From: Archaeoglobaceae archaeon
GTDB lineage: Archaea > Halobacteriota > Archaeoglobi > Archaeoglobales > Archaeoglobaceae
Assembly: GCA_025058955.1 (NCBI GenBank)
Contig: JANXDV010000030.1
Location: 1 to 10,958 of the forward strand
Direction: 5' to 3'
Length of the DNA: 10,958 bases
Position 1 is the first letter of the stretch. Every line of letters starts with the position of its first letter. A program made the position numbers and the translations under genes. The notes beneath the pieces were generated by a model. That model did not search any database and was not told where the DNA came from. It saw only the letters and a program-made list of their open reading frames with translations. Shown here in pieces: positions 1-6,657 of this stretch.

Positions 1-20
1 GAAAGCATTCTCGGATTGAT

Positions 21-1376
21 TTAGCTACTCCTATATTCTTTGCATTTCTCAAGGAATCTTCCCACACTCTCTTTTGGAAAAAGCATGTGCATGTAGCTTG
101 CCAAACAGTTATGTATAATGATCCCATCGTGAATTCCGTCTATTCCGTATCCCCTTTCGAGCTCATAAGCGTATTTCATGTCATTCTCCAAGTCTAAGTA
201 GGAGTAATGGAATTCATGTCCTAATAGCTTTTCTCCTTTGCCAGAAATAACGTTTTCTTCAACTACTTTGGCTTTTGTATATCCGAGAAATCTTTTTGAT
301 AGATCCAAAATTGCTTCAGCGGGAATAAGTCCAACACCTTCAAACTTCTCGCCACCTACAACGATCTTCTTACAGAGAAACATCAAACCTCCGCATTCCG
401 CATAAGTCGGGCAATCGTCTTCAATCTTATTTTTCAAAGCTCTCATGGTCTTCTTATTAAATTCCTTCGCAAATACCTCAGGATAACCTCCACCGATCAT
501 GATCCCGTCAATCTCTTCAAAAAGCTCATCCTCAAGAGTGCTGAAAAAGCTCAATTTTGCTCCTAAGGCTTTAAGCTTATCGAGATTTTGTGCATAGTAG
601 AAGTTAAAGGACTTGTCAAGAGCTATGGCAATGTTAGCTTCAAAATTCTTCTTTTCATACCGCTCTTTAACCTCTGGCAATTCTTCTGCAGATTCAGCAA
701 TTTTCAAAAGCTCGTCAAGATCTAATCTCTCTTCAACGATTTCGGCCCATTTCTTGACTTTTTCCTCAACCTCTTTTTCGATCTCCTCAACAGTTATTAG
801 TCCAAGGTGTCTCATGCTGATCTCAAGCTCCTTCTTTCTCGGAATCGCTCCTAAAACCTTGATCTTTGCCAACTCTTCTACCGCTTTCTTCGCCTTAAAC
901 TCATGTCTCTCTCCACGGGAAGAATTCAAGATGACTCCTTGAATGTTTGCAGAGAATAGCGATGCAAATCCTTTAACGATCGCTGCAGTTCCCATGTTCA
1001 ATCCGCGAATGTCAACTGTGAGAAGAATTGGGGCTTTTAAGATCTTTGCAACAGAAAAAGTGCTACCTTTTAAACTTAGAGGGTCCGAGGAGTCGTATAG
1101 ACTTCTAACACCTTCAATGAGTGCTAAATCCGCACCTTCGCAGTATTTTTCAAAATCTCTAAGAATTTCTTCTTCGCTCATCAGCCAAGAGTCAAGGTTA
1201 ACCGCTCTTCTTCCAGAAGCAAGGCTCAAATACTTTGGATCTATGAAGTCTGGACCAACTTTGAAAGTCTGCACTTCGTAGCCTCGCATTCTTAAAGCTC
1301 TTGCTATTCCGCAGGTAAGCATGGTTTTTCCACTACTGCTGTTCGATGCGGAGATTAGAATCCTTGGGATCTGCAT
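21..1376 (-). CDS. cfbB: Ni-sirohydrochlorin a,c-diamide synthase (CfbB)
   Basis: Cytosolic ATP- and glutamine-dependent amidase of coenzyme F430 synthesis; it converts Ni-sirohydrochlorin to the a,c-diamide. The 451-residue product has the full CbiA/CobB architecture. An N-terminal dethiobiotin-synthetase-like ATP domain carries a P-loop at residues 9-18 (SASNSSSGKT) and a KVGPDFIDP motif at 39-47. A C-terminal class I glutaminase domain has its nucleophile at Cys328 in YAECGGLM, GHEFHYS at 386-392 and a catalytic-type His430 in ASYMH. Lengths and motifs alone would equally fit cobyrinate a,c-diamide synthase (CbiA); the call as CfbB rests on the immediately upstream cfbD and cfbE. The ATG overlaps the end of cfbD by 22 bp, implying co-transcription and probably coupled translation. 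There is no clear Shine-Dalgarno close to the ATG. It appears intact and ends 20 bp from the window edge. Confidence 0.92.
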   Translation of the reverse strand: MQIPRILISASNSSSGKTMLTCGIARALRMRGYEVQTFKVGPDFIDPKYLSLASGRRAVNLDSWLMSEEEILRDFEKYCEGADLALIEGVRSLYDSSDPLSLKGSTFSVAKILKAPILLTVDIRGLNMGTAAIVKGFASLFSANIQGVILNSSRGERHEFKAKKAVEELAKIKVLGAIPRKKELEISMRHLGLITVEEIEKEVEEKVKKWAEIVEERLDLDELLKIAESAEELPEVKERYEKKNFEANIAIALDKSFNFYYAQNLDKLKALGAKLSFFSTLEDELFEEIDGIMIGGGYPEVFAKEFNKKTMRALKNKIEDDCPTYAECGGLMFLCKKIVVGGEKFEGVGLIPAEAILDLSKRFLGYTKAKVVEENVISGKGEKLLGHEFHYSYLDLENDMKYAYELERGYGIDGIHDGIIIHNCLASYMHMLFPKESVGRFLEKCKEYRSS

Positions 1377-2449
1377 ATAGATCTTATCGCATCTCCCAAA
1401 TGGGATCTAACGATCTTTCTTTTGCCAAGAACATTCACATGCGCCCCTTCTTCGTTCACAGCTCTCTTGTATCCTAACTCTCTAAGTCTTGTCATCGTTC
1501 TCTCGCCTGAAGAGACTCCTACGGAATAATCGAAAAGATCAGGCTTCAAAGCCTGAGGTATGCCAAGAACTATTGCTGAGGAGTAATCAAAGCTTTTTGC
1601 AATTTCAACAGCTCTCTCCGCGGAATAAGCGTATTCGTCAAGGGAGCCCGTGAATGAAGAGATCTCAACTCCTTTTTCCTTCAATTCTCTTAAAATATTC
1701 TTGGCATCTTCTCTAACCTTTGGCAACCCTTTGCTATCTTCGAGGTTTGCAATAACGCTGAATTCTCCTTCAAACTTTTCTTTGGCTTTGTTAATCGCAA
1801 GAATGATGTCCGCATATAGGTAAGCGGTCTCTTTTTTTGCGTTCAAGATCACAATTAATCCATTCCTCAGTTTTTCAATCAACTCTTTACCTACTTCCTT
1901 AACCTCATCTCCTGGTGTTGGAGCTATATAGCCAGGAATTGCAACTCCACGTTCTCTTTCAACTTTGCTCGCCATTCTAAGGATCTTTATTTGTCTTTCA
2001 AGCTCATCTTTGTCTATGATCCCCAACTTAAAAGCGGATTCAACGATCTTTATCGCCCCTTCAGTGTTATCTCCACATCCGGAAACGTTTGCACAAACAA
2101 CCTTTGCTGGGATCTTTGCCTCTGAAATTTCAGCTTCCAGATCCTCGCCTATGATCGTGGTGCAACATGTTCCAACAACGCCGATGATCTCTGGCTTAAA
2201 GTCGCTGTAAACCGCATTAAGCACTTCCAGAAGCTTTTGCTTTCCACCAAGCACAACATCGAAGTCGCTCATGGAAGTGGTGAAGATCTTCACCCCATCT
2301 CTCTCCAGCAACCTTAAAGCTCTGAAATTGCATCCCGCAGGACCATGAAGAATGATATGTTTGCAATTAAGATCTCTGAGCGTGTAAAGTGCTGCAGCAA
2401 TCGGATTTGGTCTTGGATGGACTGCATAAGGGAGACTTTTAAGCTTCAT
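1355..2449 (-). CDS. cfbD: Ni-sirohydrochlorin a,c-diamide reductive cyclase, NifD-like subunit (CfbD)
   Basis: Catalytic component of the nitrogenase-like CfbCD complex. In the known pathway it receives electrons from the NifH-like CfbC, reduces the Ni-sirohydrochlorin a,c-diamide macrocycle and forms the gamma-lactam ring, giving seco-F430. The 364-residue protein is short for the nitrogenase superfamily, as expected for CfbD. Conserved cysteines suited to Fe-S ligation are visible: Cys40 in HGPAGC, Cys95-Cys96 in VGTCC, and Cys119 and Cys125 in the segment ending NVSGCGDN. The N-terminal HPRPNPIAAALYTLRDL also matches the family as I know it. The gene overlaps cfbE by 11 bp upstream and cfbB by 22 bp downstream. 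Its obligate partner cfbC is not in the window. No strong ribosome binding site precedes the ATG, consistent with translational coupling to cfbE. Confidence 0.93.
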   Translation of the reverse strand: MKLKSLPYAVHPRPNPIAAALYTLRDLNCKHIILHGPAGCNFRALRLLERDGVKIFTTSMSDFDVVLGGKQKLLEVLNAVYSDFKPEIIGVVGTCCTTIIGEDLEAEISEAKIPAKVVCANVSGCGDNTEGAIKIVESAFKLGIIDKDELERQIKILRMASKVERERGVAIPGYIAPTPGDEVKEVGKELIEKLRNGLIVILNAKKETAYLYADIILAINKAKEKFEGEFSVIANLEDSKGLPKVREDAKNILRELKEKGVEISSFTGSLDEYAYSAERAVEIAKSFDYSSAIVLGIPQALKPDLFDYSVGVSSGERTMTRLRELGYKRAVNEEGAHVNVLGKRKIVRSHLGDAIRSICRSQGF

Positions 2450-3818
2450 TGCTGAAAAATAAGATTATTGGATTATTAAACCTTGCTGAAAGCTTTTCTA
2501 CCTCATTTTTACTTAAATTTTCTAAGAAGTCCCCTTCAATTCCAAGCTCTTTCAACTTCTTACCCAATGCTCCAGAAAGCACGATCAGATCTATATTCCT
2601 CTTTTTCAACTCTTTTGAAAGCTTAGCGGTATCTATTATCTCACAAGTAGCTTTTTCTGAGCCTGAAAGCACGACTATGACTCCATCCACCTTTTTACCC
2701 TTGAGAAGCAAGGCATCATCGATCGCGCTTATTATTGCGGGAACGTTTATCCCTCGATTTGAGCAATCGACCAAAGTCCCTTTTCCAATTCTTTCCGCAA
2801 TAGCTCTGCCTTTAACACCTTCAAAGCCCTCAAGAGATTTGCAAATGCTTTCGATTTCAAGATCAAGTGAAGCAACCGCAGTTAATGCACCAAGAGCATT
2901 CAAGATTTGAAACCTTCCAAATAAGCTTTCTTGGAGCTTGAATTCAAAGTAACCATTTAATCTTTTGCCTGAAATCGTTACAAGAGCTTCAATTGAACCT
3001 TCAACCATTTCTCCAAGCTTTCTGAGCTTAACTTCTCTTCCTCTCTCAATTCCATAAACATTCGAATTTCCAAAAAATGCATGAGCAAATTTTCTCGCAA
3101 TGTTGTCCCCATTCAGCACGAGAATTCCATCTTTCATGTTGATCGCCATCTGGAGCTTGCTGTTGAAAGCATTCTTAAAGAAGGATGCTTTGTAGTTCTC
3201 ATATATTCCTGTCACAACTCCAACGTCTCCCGCACCGGTTCCACCGAGAGAGACTTCAAAGATCGCGTAATCGAATTCAAGATCTTTTGCCAGTCTTAAA
3301 GCCTTTAAAGCATTTGCAGGAGTTATGCTTAACCCCTCAGCAAGCAGAATATCGCCAGAATCCGTTGAAACCCTTGTGCTCAGGCTATCGTGGATCAAAA
3401 CGGAATAACCAAAGTCGTTTAAGATCTTTAAGATCATGTTCGCAGTCGTTGTTTTGCCATTTGTGCCAGTTATTTCAATGATCCTTTTTTTCCCTTTTAT
3501 TTCTGAAATAATGATCCCAACCGCTCTTCCATGGCTTATCACTGGAATTCCAAGCTCTAATGCATAGCTAAATAGCCTCATCGCTGGATCCGCGTGCTGG
3601 ACGATGATAACATCGAGATCTTCCAAATTCAGGTCTTTTTCTTCGGAAAAAACTTTAATGCCATTCTTTTTTAGCTTCTCCACCTCTTCTTTCTTTAAAG
3701 TTTTGTGGTTGTCAAAAGCGTGAACTTCACAACCTCTTTTAAGCAGTTCTTCACAGATCACCTTCCCGCCATGGGTCATGTCAACCACAAGAGCTCTGCA
3801 GTCTGTCAATGGACGCAT
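2439..3818 (-). CDS. cfbE: Coenzyme F430 synthetase (CfbE), MurE-like ligase
   Basis: ATP-dependent ligase of the Mur family that catalyses the last F430 step, activating the propionate side chain of seco-F430 and closing the carbocyclic ring. The 459-residue product starts with a Rossmann-like region (VVDMTHGGKVICEELLKRG) and has the Mur P-loop TGTNGKTTT at residues 117-125. A central ligase domain follows, then a C-terminal domain with VIVVLSGSEKATCEI-type strands. No lesion is visible. It is the first of three overlapping cfb genes. A TATA-like box on the minus strand at 3841-3847, centred 26 nt from the ATG, together with no Shine-Dalgarno, suggests a leaderless transcript of its own. Read-through from the ABC ATPase gene 53 bp upstream is also possible, since I see no terminator in that gap. 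Family assignment is firm; specificity is inferred from the neighbours. Confidence 0.92.
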   Translation of the reverse strand: MRPLTDCRALVVDMTHGGKVICEELLKRGCEVHAFDNHKTLKKEEVEKLKKNGIKVFSEEKDLNLEDLDVIIVQHADPAMRLFSYALELGIPVISHGRAVGIIISEIKGKKRIIEITGTNGKTTTANMILKILNDFGYSVLIHDSLSTRVSTDSGDILLAEGLSITPANALKALRLAKDLEFDYAIFEVSLGGTGAGDVGVVTGIYENYKASFFKNAFNSKLQMAINMKDGILVLNGDNIARKFAHAFFGNSNVYGIERGREVKLRKLGEMVEGSIEALVTISGKRLNGYFEFKLQESLFGRFQILNALGALTAVASLDLEIESICKSLEGFEGVKGRAIAERIGKGTLVDCSNRGINVPAIISAIDDALLLKGKKVDGVIVVLSGSEKATCEIIDTAKLSKELKKRNIDLIVLSGALGKKLKELGIEGDFLENLSKNEVEKLSARFNNPIILFFSNEA

Positions 3819-3840
3819 GCAAATTCTTTAGAGCTCAGTG

Positions 3841-3847
3841 ATAAAAG
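3841..3847 (-). promoter_or_regulatory. Probable TATA box of cfbE (leaderless)
   Basis: Read on the minus strand this is CTTTTAT, preceded by an A-rich BRE-like stretch (CAGAAAT). Its centre is about 26 nt from the A of the cfbE ATG at 3818, the usual archaeal TATA-to-start distance, so transcription would begin at or next to the start codon. No Shine-Dalgarno is present in the 20 nt before the ATG, which agrees. This would let the F430 genes be expressed apart from the upstream importer genes. Confidence 0.5.
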
Positions 3848-3854
3848 ATTTCTG

Positions 3855-3864
3855 ATTTTTTGCT
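3855..3864 (-). promoter_or_regulatory. AGCAAAAAAT motif upstream of cfbE
   Basis: The minus strand reads AGCAAAAAAT, centred about 15.5 bp upstream of the cfbE TATA-like box centre. The same 10-mer in the same orientation precedes atwA at 8953-8962, and a 9-bp version precedes the HTH regulator at 6600-6608. I infer a binding site for a transcription factor or an extended promoter element; no protein is shown to bind it. Confidence 0.4.
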
Positions 3865-3872
3865 AAAGAAAT

Positions 3873-4622
3873 TTAGCTTTGGATTAGCTTGAATATTTTC
3901 GCCCTTAAGTTGACAAATTCTTTAGAAAATCTGTCTCTTGGTCTTTCAAGATCAACATTCACAAGCTCAAGCAGTTTTGCGGGTCTTTTAGAAAGCACCG
4001 CTATTCTGTCCGATAGGTAAACTGCTTCCTCAATGCTATGGGTTACGTATATGATCGTCTTCTTCGTTTCTTCCCAGATCCTAACAAGTTCTGCTTGCAT
4101 AACATTTCTCGTTTGAGCGTCAAGCGCACTTAAGGGTTCATCCATCAGCAATATATCAGGCTCACACACAAGAGCTCTTGCCAACGCAACTCTTTGCCTC
4201 ATTCCTCCAGAAAGCTCGTGGGGATAAGAATTCTCAAAGCCTTCAAGTCCAACAAGCTTTATGAAACTTTTTGCCTTCTCTAAAGCTTCTTTTTTTTGAA
4301 TTTTTCTAATTTCAAGTCCAAAGAGAACGTTTCCAAGCACAGTTCTCCATGGGAAGAGAGCATAATCCTGAAAAACCATCGCTCGATCTTGTCCAGGTCC
4401 ACTTATGCTTTTCCCCCTCAATAAAATCTCTCCTTCATCCTGTTTTTCTAATCCCGCTATAATTCTAAGTAAAGTTGTTTTTCCACAACCACTTGGACCA
4501 AGAATGCTTATAAACTCTCCTTCTTGAACGTCAAAGCTAACACCATCGATTACCATTAGCCTTTTATCTTTGCTGTTGAACCACTTCTTCACATTCCTTA
4601 TTTGAAGCAGAGCATCACTCAA
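3873..4622 (-). CDS. ABC importer ATP-binding protein, SsuB/TauB type
   Basis: Cytoplasmic ATPase that powers the importer encoded with the permease and binding protein just upstream. The 249 residues show every expected motif: Walker A GPSGCGKT at 42-49, Q-loop Gln85, signature LSGGM at 137-141, Walker B ILLMDEP ending near Glu162, and switch His195. The sequence is typical of the nitrate/sulfonate/taurine subfamily. The start is TTG at 4622: in this frame no ATG fits, and a strong Shine-Dalgarno GGAGGAGGGGG lies at 4640-4630, 7 nt before the TTG. It overlaps the permease by 8 bp. The substrate cannot be read from the ATPase. Confidence 0.93.
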   Translation of the reverse strand: MSDALLQIRNVKKWFNSKDKRLMVIDGVSFDVQEGEFISILGPSGCGKTTLLRIIAGLEKQDEGEILLRGKSISGPGQDRAMVFQDYALFPWRTVLGNVLFGLEIRKIQKKEALEKAKSFIKLVGLEGFENSYPHELSGGMRQRVALARALVCEPDILLMDEPLSALDAQTRNVMQAELVRIWEETKKTIIYVTHSIEEAVYLSDRIAVLSKRPAKLLELVNVDLERPRDRFSKEFVNLRAKIFKLIQS

Positions 4623-5406
4623 CCACGAACCCCCTCCTCCACTTCAGTAAACGATTTCCCATGGCTCTATAAATTCTATCGAGGATTAAACCGATGATTC
4701 CAATAGCGAGCATATAGGATATGACGACATCAGGGGAATGGTAAAGCCTTGCAAGTTGTATTTTGTAGCCTAAACCGAACTGAGAGACTCCAAAAAGCTC
4801 TGCTGCGACTACACACATCCATGCAACTCCTGAGCCAACTCTTAAGCCAGTGAAAAAAGCGGGTATAGATGCTGGAATGATCACTTTTCTTAACATGACA
4901 CTCGTCTTTGTAGCTCCAAGTGTCAATGCAGCTTCTACGTATTTTCTCTCAACTGAGGAGACACCATACATCGTATTGAGCAAGATCGGAAAAACTGCAC
5001 CTATGAAGATTATGAACGCCGCTGCGGTGTGAGTGAGCTTTAGAAGTAGGATCGCTATTGGGATCCACGCTATTGGCGGGATAGGTCGGATGAGCTCTAT
5101 GAGAGGATATAGAAACCTCTCAACAGTTTTTGACCATCCCGCAATAAGTCCAACTGAAAAGCCGACAAGGATAGCAGAAGCAAAGCCAAGAACATAATGA
5201 TAAAGACTGTAAAGCATGTCAGTAGGAATGTAAAATCCACTCTCAGCAAATTTCGGATCTCCAATTACAAGTTGTGAGAAAGTTATGAGAACATCAGAAG
5301 GAGGAGCTAGAACAAAGGGATTTTTGATAAAGAACCAGTAATAAGCCTCCCAGATTACAAGAAACAATCCGATTGAAATAAAGAAAATAAAAAAATCTCT
5401 CTTCAT
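4615..5406 (-). CDS. ABC importer permease, SsuC/TauC type
   Basis: Integral membrane subunit of the importer. The 263 residues contain about six hydrophobic segments, the first at roughly 5-27 and the last near 230-243. The ATPase-contacting EAA loop of binding-protein-dependent permeases lies at about 157-182 (EAALTLGATK, then LRKVIIPASIP). The following GLRVGSGVAWMCVVAAELFG is typical of the sulfonate/taurine/nitrate group. The ATG overlaps the binding-protein stop as ATGA, and the 3' end overlaps the ATPase by 8 bp, so the three subunits form one transcriptional and translational unit. Substrate unknown. Confidence 0.93.
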   Translation of the reverse strand: MKRDFFIFFISIGLFLVIWEAYYWFFIKNPFVLAPPSDVLITFSQLVIGDPKFAESGFYIPTDMLYSLYHYVLGFASAILVGFSVGLIAGWSKTVERFLYPLIELIRPIPPIAWIPIAILLLKLTHTAAAFIIFIGAVFPILLNTMYGVSSVERKYVEAALTLGATKTSVMLRKVIIPASIPAFFTGLRVGSGVAWMCVVAAELFGVSQFGLGYKIQLARLYHSPDVVISYMLAIGIIGLILDRIYRAMGNRLLKWRRGFVVE

Positions 5407-6440
5407 TGTAACCCTAAGTCCTTCTTGATCTTCGGCACCAACTTCAGAGCTTCTTCGTATAAGCTTGGATCCACCACATTCTCAGGCTTAACTCTAACTG
5501 GGTTTCCTGCGGTGTCCTTTGTTATCTTGAGCTGATATTGAGCTTCACATAGCATATCAAGTCCCTCCATCCATCCCTTAATCCTCGGATCTGTCTGTAG
5601 ATTCGTTGAACCTGGATAGACATCTGCAACACTCTCCTTTATGTTCAACCACTTTATAAGTATTTTCTTTATTTCCTCCTTGTTCTTCGGATCCTTTGCG
5701 AATTCGCTCGCAATTATGTGCAATGCCAAGAATTTCACCGCAGCTTCTCTGTTCTCTCTCATGAAGTCTCCTCTCATGAATACTATGCAACATGGATGAT
5801 TTGCAAGGATCTCTGGTGAAGTCGCTACGATCTTTCCATATCCCTCGATCTCTGCCACATAGCCAATAGGATCAGGAGCGAAGCCAAAGTCAACCGCTTT
5901 TGCTCTTAAAGCCTCTCTAATTTCTTCTGGACCACCTATCTTGATCTCCACCTTTGAAAGATCGACTCCCTGATTCTTCAGCCATTTCATCAGCACTGTG
6001 TGCTGTATTGATCCCGGTGGGAAGGTCATGATCTTTTTACCTTCAAGCGATTTTGGACCTTTATATTCAGTTCCAGAAGTTGCGATCAGGGAAGAACCTT
6101 CTGTATTGGCTACTGCGACAATTTTACCATCGAAACCCTTTGAAAGCAATGATAAAGGTGGTGCAGCGCCAACATAAGCTACTTCATGCTCTCCAGCAGC
6201 AAAAGCCTCCATTTGTGGTGGTCCTGAGGGGAAAGAAGTCGTTTTTAGCTTTGCTCCAAGAACTTTTTCATCCCAACCCTTCTCAATTATTACGAACAAA
6301 GCGGTGTGATGCCAGCTCGGCTGGTAGCTAACCTTTACCTCATAAACTTTTGTCTCGCTCGGTTTTTCTTGGGTTACACATAGGGCAAATGCGCTCAGCA
6401 AAGCAATCGTTGCAAACAAGAAATAAGATCTCGCCCTCAT
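5403..6440 (-). CDS. ABC importer substrate-binding protein, SsuA/TauA/NMT1-like
   Basis: Extracytoplasmic receptor of the importer. An N-terminal hydrophobic signal (FLFATIALLSAFALC) ends at Cys21, a possible lipid-anchor site although Leu at -1 is not a canonical lipobox. The mature part has type-II periplasmic-binding-protein features seen in the SsuA/NMT1 family: a GPPQMEAFAAGEHEVAYVGA segment near 73-92 and PGSIQHTVLMKWLKNQGVD near 144-162. I chose the ATG at 6440 (345 aa) because GGGGGTGA lies 4 nt before it at 6452-6445; an in-frame ATG at 6461 would add seven residues but lacks such a site. First gene of the importer operon. The family binds sulfonates, nitrate, bicarbonate, thiamine precursors and others; nearby MCR genes make a sulfonate such as coenzyme M conceivable, but the sequence does not show the ligand. 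Confidence 0.9.
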   Translation of the reverse strand: MRARSYFLFATIALLSAFALCVTQEKPSETKVYEVKVSYQPSWHHTALFVIIEKGWDEKVLGAKLKTTSFPSGPPQMEAFAAGEHEVAYVGAAPPLSLLSKGFDGKIVAVANTEGSSLIATSGTEYKGPKSLEGKKIMTFPPGSIQHTVLMKWLKNQGVDLSKVEIKIGGPEEIREALRAKAVDFGFAPDPIGYVAEIEGYGKIVATSPEILANHPCCIVFMRGDFMRENREAAVKFLALHIIASEFAKDPKNKEEIKKILIKWLNIKESVADVYPGSTNLQTDPRIKGWMEGLDMLCEAQYQLKITKDTAGNPVRVKPENVVDPSLYEEALKLVPKIKKDLGLQ

Positions 6441-6444
6441 TTTC

Positions 6445-6452
6445 TCACCCCC
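6445..6452 (-). promoter_or_regulatory. Strong Shine-Dalgarno that fixes the binding-protein start
   Basis: The minus strand reads GGGGGTGA, followed by GAAA and ATG. It is ideally placed for the ATG at 6440 and too far downstream to serve the upstream in-frame ATG at 6461. Confidence 0.75.
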
Positions 6453-6478
6453 TTCTCTCATCCCCTCTTCGGTTTTTC

Positions 6479-6485
6479 ATATAAC
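6479..6485 (-). promoter_or_regulatory. Probable TATA box of the importer operon
   Basis: The minus strand reads GTTATAT after the A-rich GGAAAAA, which could act as BRE. A start about 25 nt downstream would fall near 6456, giving a leader of about 16 nt that carries the Shine-Dalgarno. There is no room for a riboswitch in such a leader. Confidence 0.5.
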
Positions 6486-6510
6486 TTTTTCCATTTCTAC
6501 CGCTCAATTA

Positions 6511-6522
6511 TCCTAATTAGGA
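6511..6522. promoter_or_regulatory. Perfect 12-bp palindrome, possible operator
   Basis: TCCTAATTAGGA is fully self-complementary and lies about 30 bp upstream of the importer TATA-like box and about 130 bp upstream of the regulator start. The position suits an activator site for the importer operon. The binding protein is unknown; the adjacent HTH regulator is an obvious candidate but the site does not resemble the GCAAAAAT repeats at that gene's promoter. Confidence 0.4.
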
Positions 6523-6595
6523 AATTTTCGAAGAATAAATGTCCTTATAATGCAAGTATTTAGTATAATAGAGGAATAGCGGGGGGGAATGATAT

Positions 6596-6612
6596 AGGAA
6601 GCAAAAATATCT
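6596..6612 (+). repeat. 17-bp direct repeat, promoter copy
   Basis: AGGAAGCAAAAATATCT occurs here, upstream of the HTH regulator gene, and again exactly at 6767-6783 inside that gene. This copy contains the AGCAAAAAT motif (6600-6608). Translated in the corresponding frame, stops flank it (TAG before, TAA after), so it does not extend an open reading frame. Confidence 0.85.
6600..6608 (+). promoter_or_regulatory. AGCAAAAAT motif upstream of the HTH regulator
   Basis: This copy is one A shorter than the motif upstream of cfbE and atwA and is in the same orientation relative to its gene. A TATA-like CTAAATAG (6615-6622) is centred about 14-15 bp downstream, the same geometry as at the other two promoters. 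A second GCAAAAAT lies 22 bp on at 6623-6630. Inferred autoregulatory or shared site. Confidence 0.4.
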
Positions 6613-6614
6613 GT

Positions 6615-6640
6615 CTAAATAGGCAAAAATTTATTTGCAT
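6615..6640 (+). promoter_or_regulatory. Core promoter region of the HTH regulator with embedded inverted repeat
   Basis: Two TATA-like elements are possible: CTAAATAG at 6615-6622, which would give a leader of about 14 nt, and AAAATTTAT at 6626-6634, centred about 28 nt before the ATG at 6658 and suited to a leaderless transcript. The inverted repeat GCAAA-N6-TTTGC (6623-6638) overlaps the second, a layout typical of a repressor site. No Shine-Dalgarno precedes the gene. Confidence 0.4.
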
Positions 6641-6657
6641 ATCTCCTTATTGTGTTC

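Noticed and set aside
613..1281. Two plus-strand open frames (109 and 112 codons) opposite cfbB
   Set aside because: Serine- and phenylalanine-rich translations of the antisense strand of a well-supported gene; no ribosome binding site or recognisable domain.
2449..2910. 153-codon plus-strand open frame opposite cfbE
   Set aside because: Antisense shadow of cfbE with low-complexity Ser/Phe/Leu composition and no family resemblance.
6550..6579. Nine-codon open frame in the divergent gap
   Set aside because: Too short, no Shine-Dalgarno and no reason to think it is translated.
6581..6587. Run of seven G in an AT-rich intergenic region
   Set aside because: A single G tract cannot form a quadruplex alone and the ATG after it opens only two codons before a stop; no role can be supported.
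6441..6651. Riboswitch or nickel/cobalamin-responsive leader before the importer or regulator
   Set aside because: Inferred leaders are only about 0-20 nt long and no conserved aptamer-like structure is seen.
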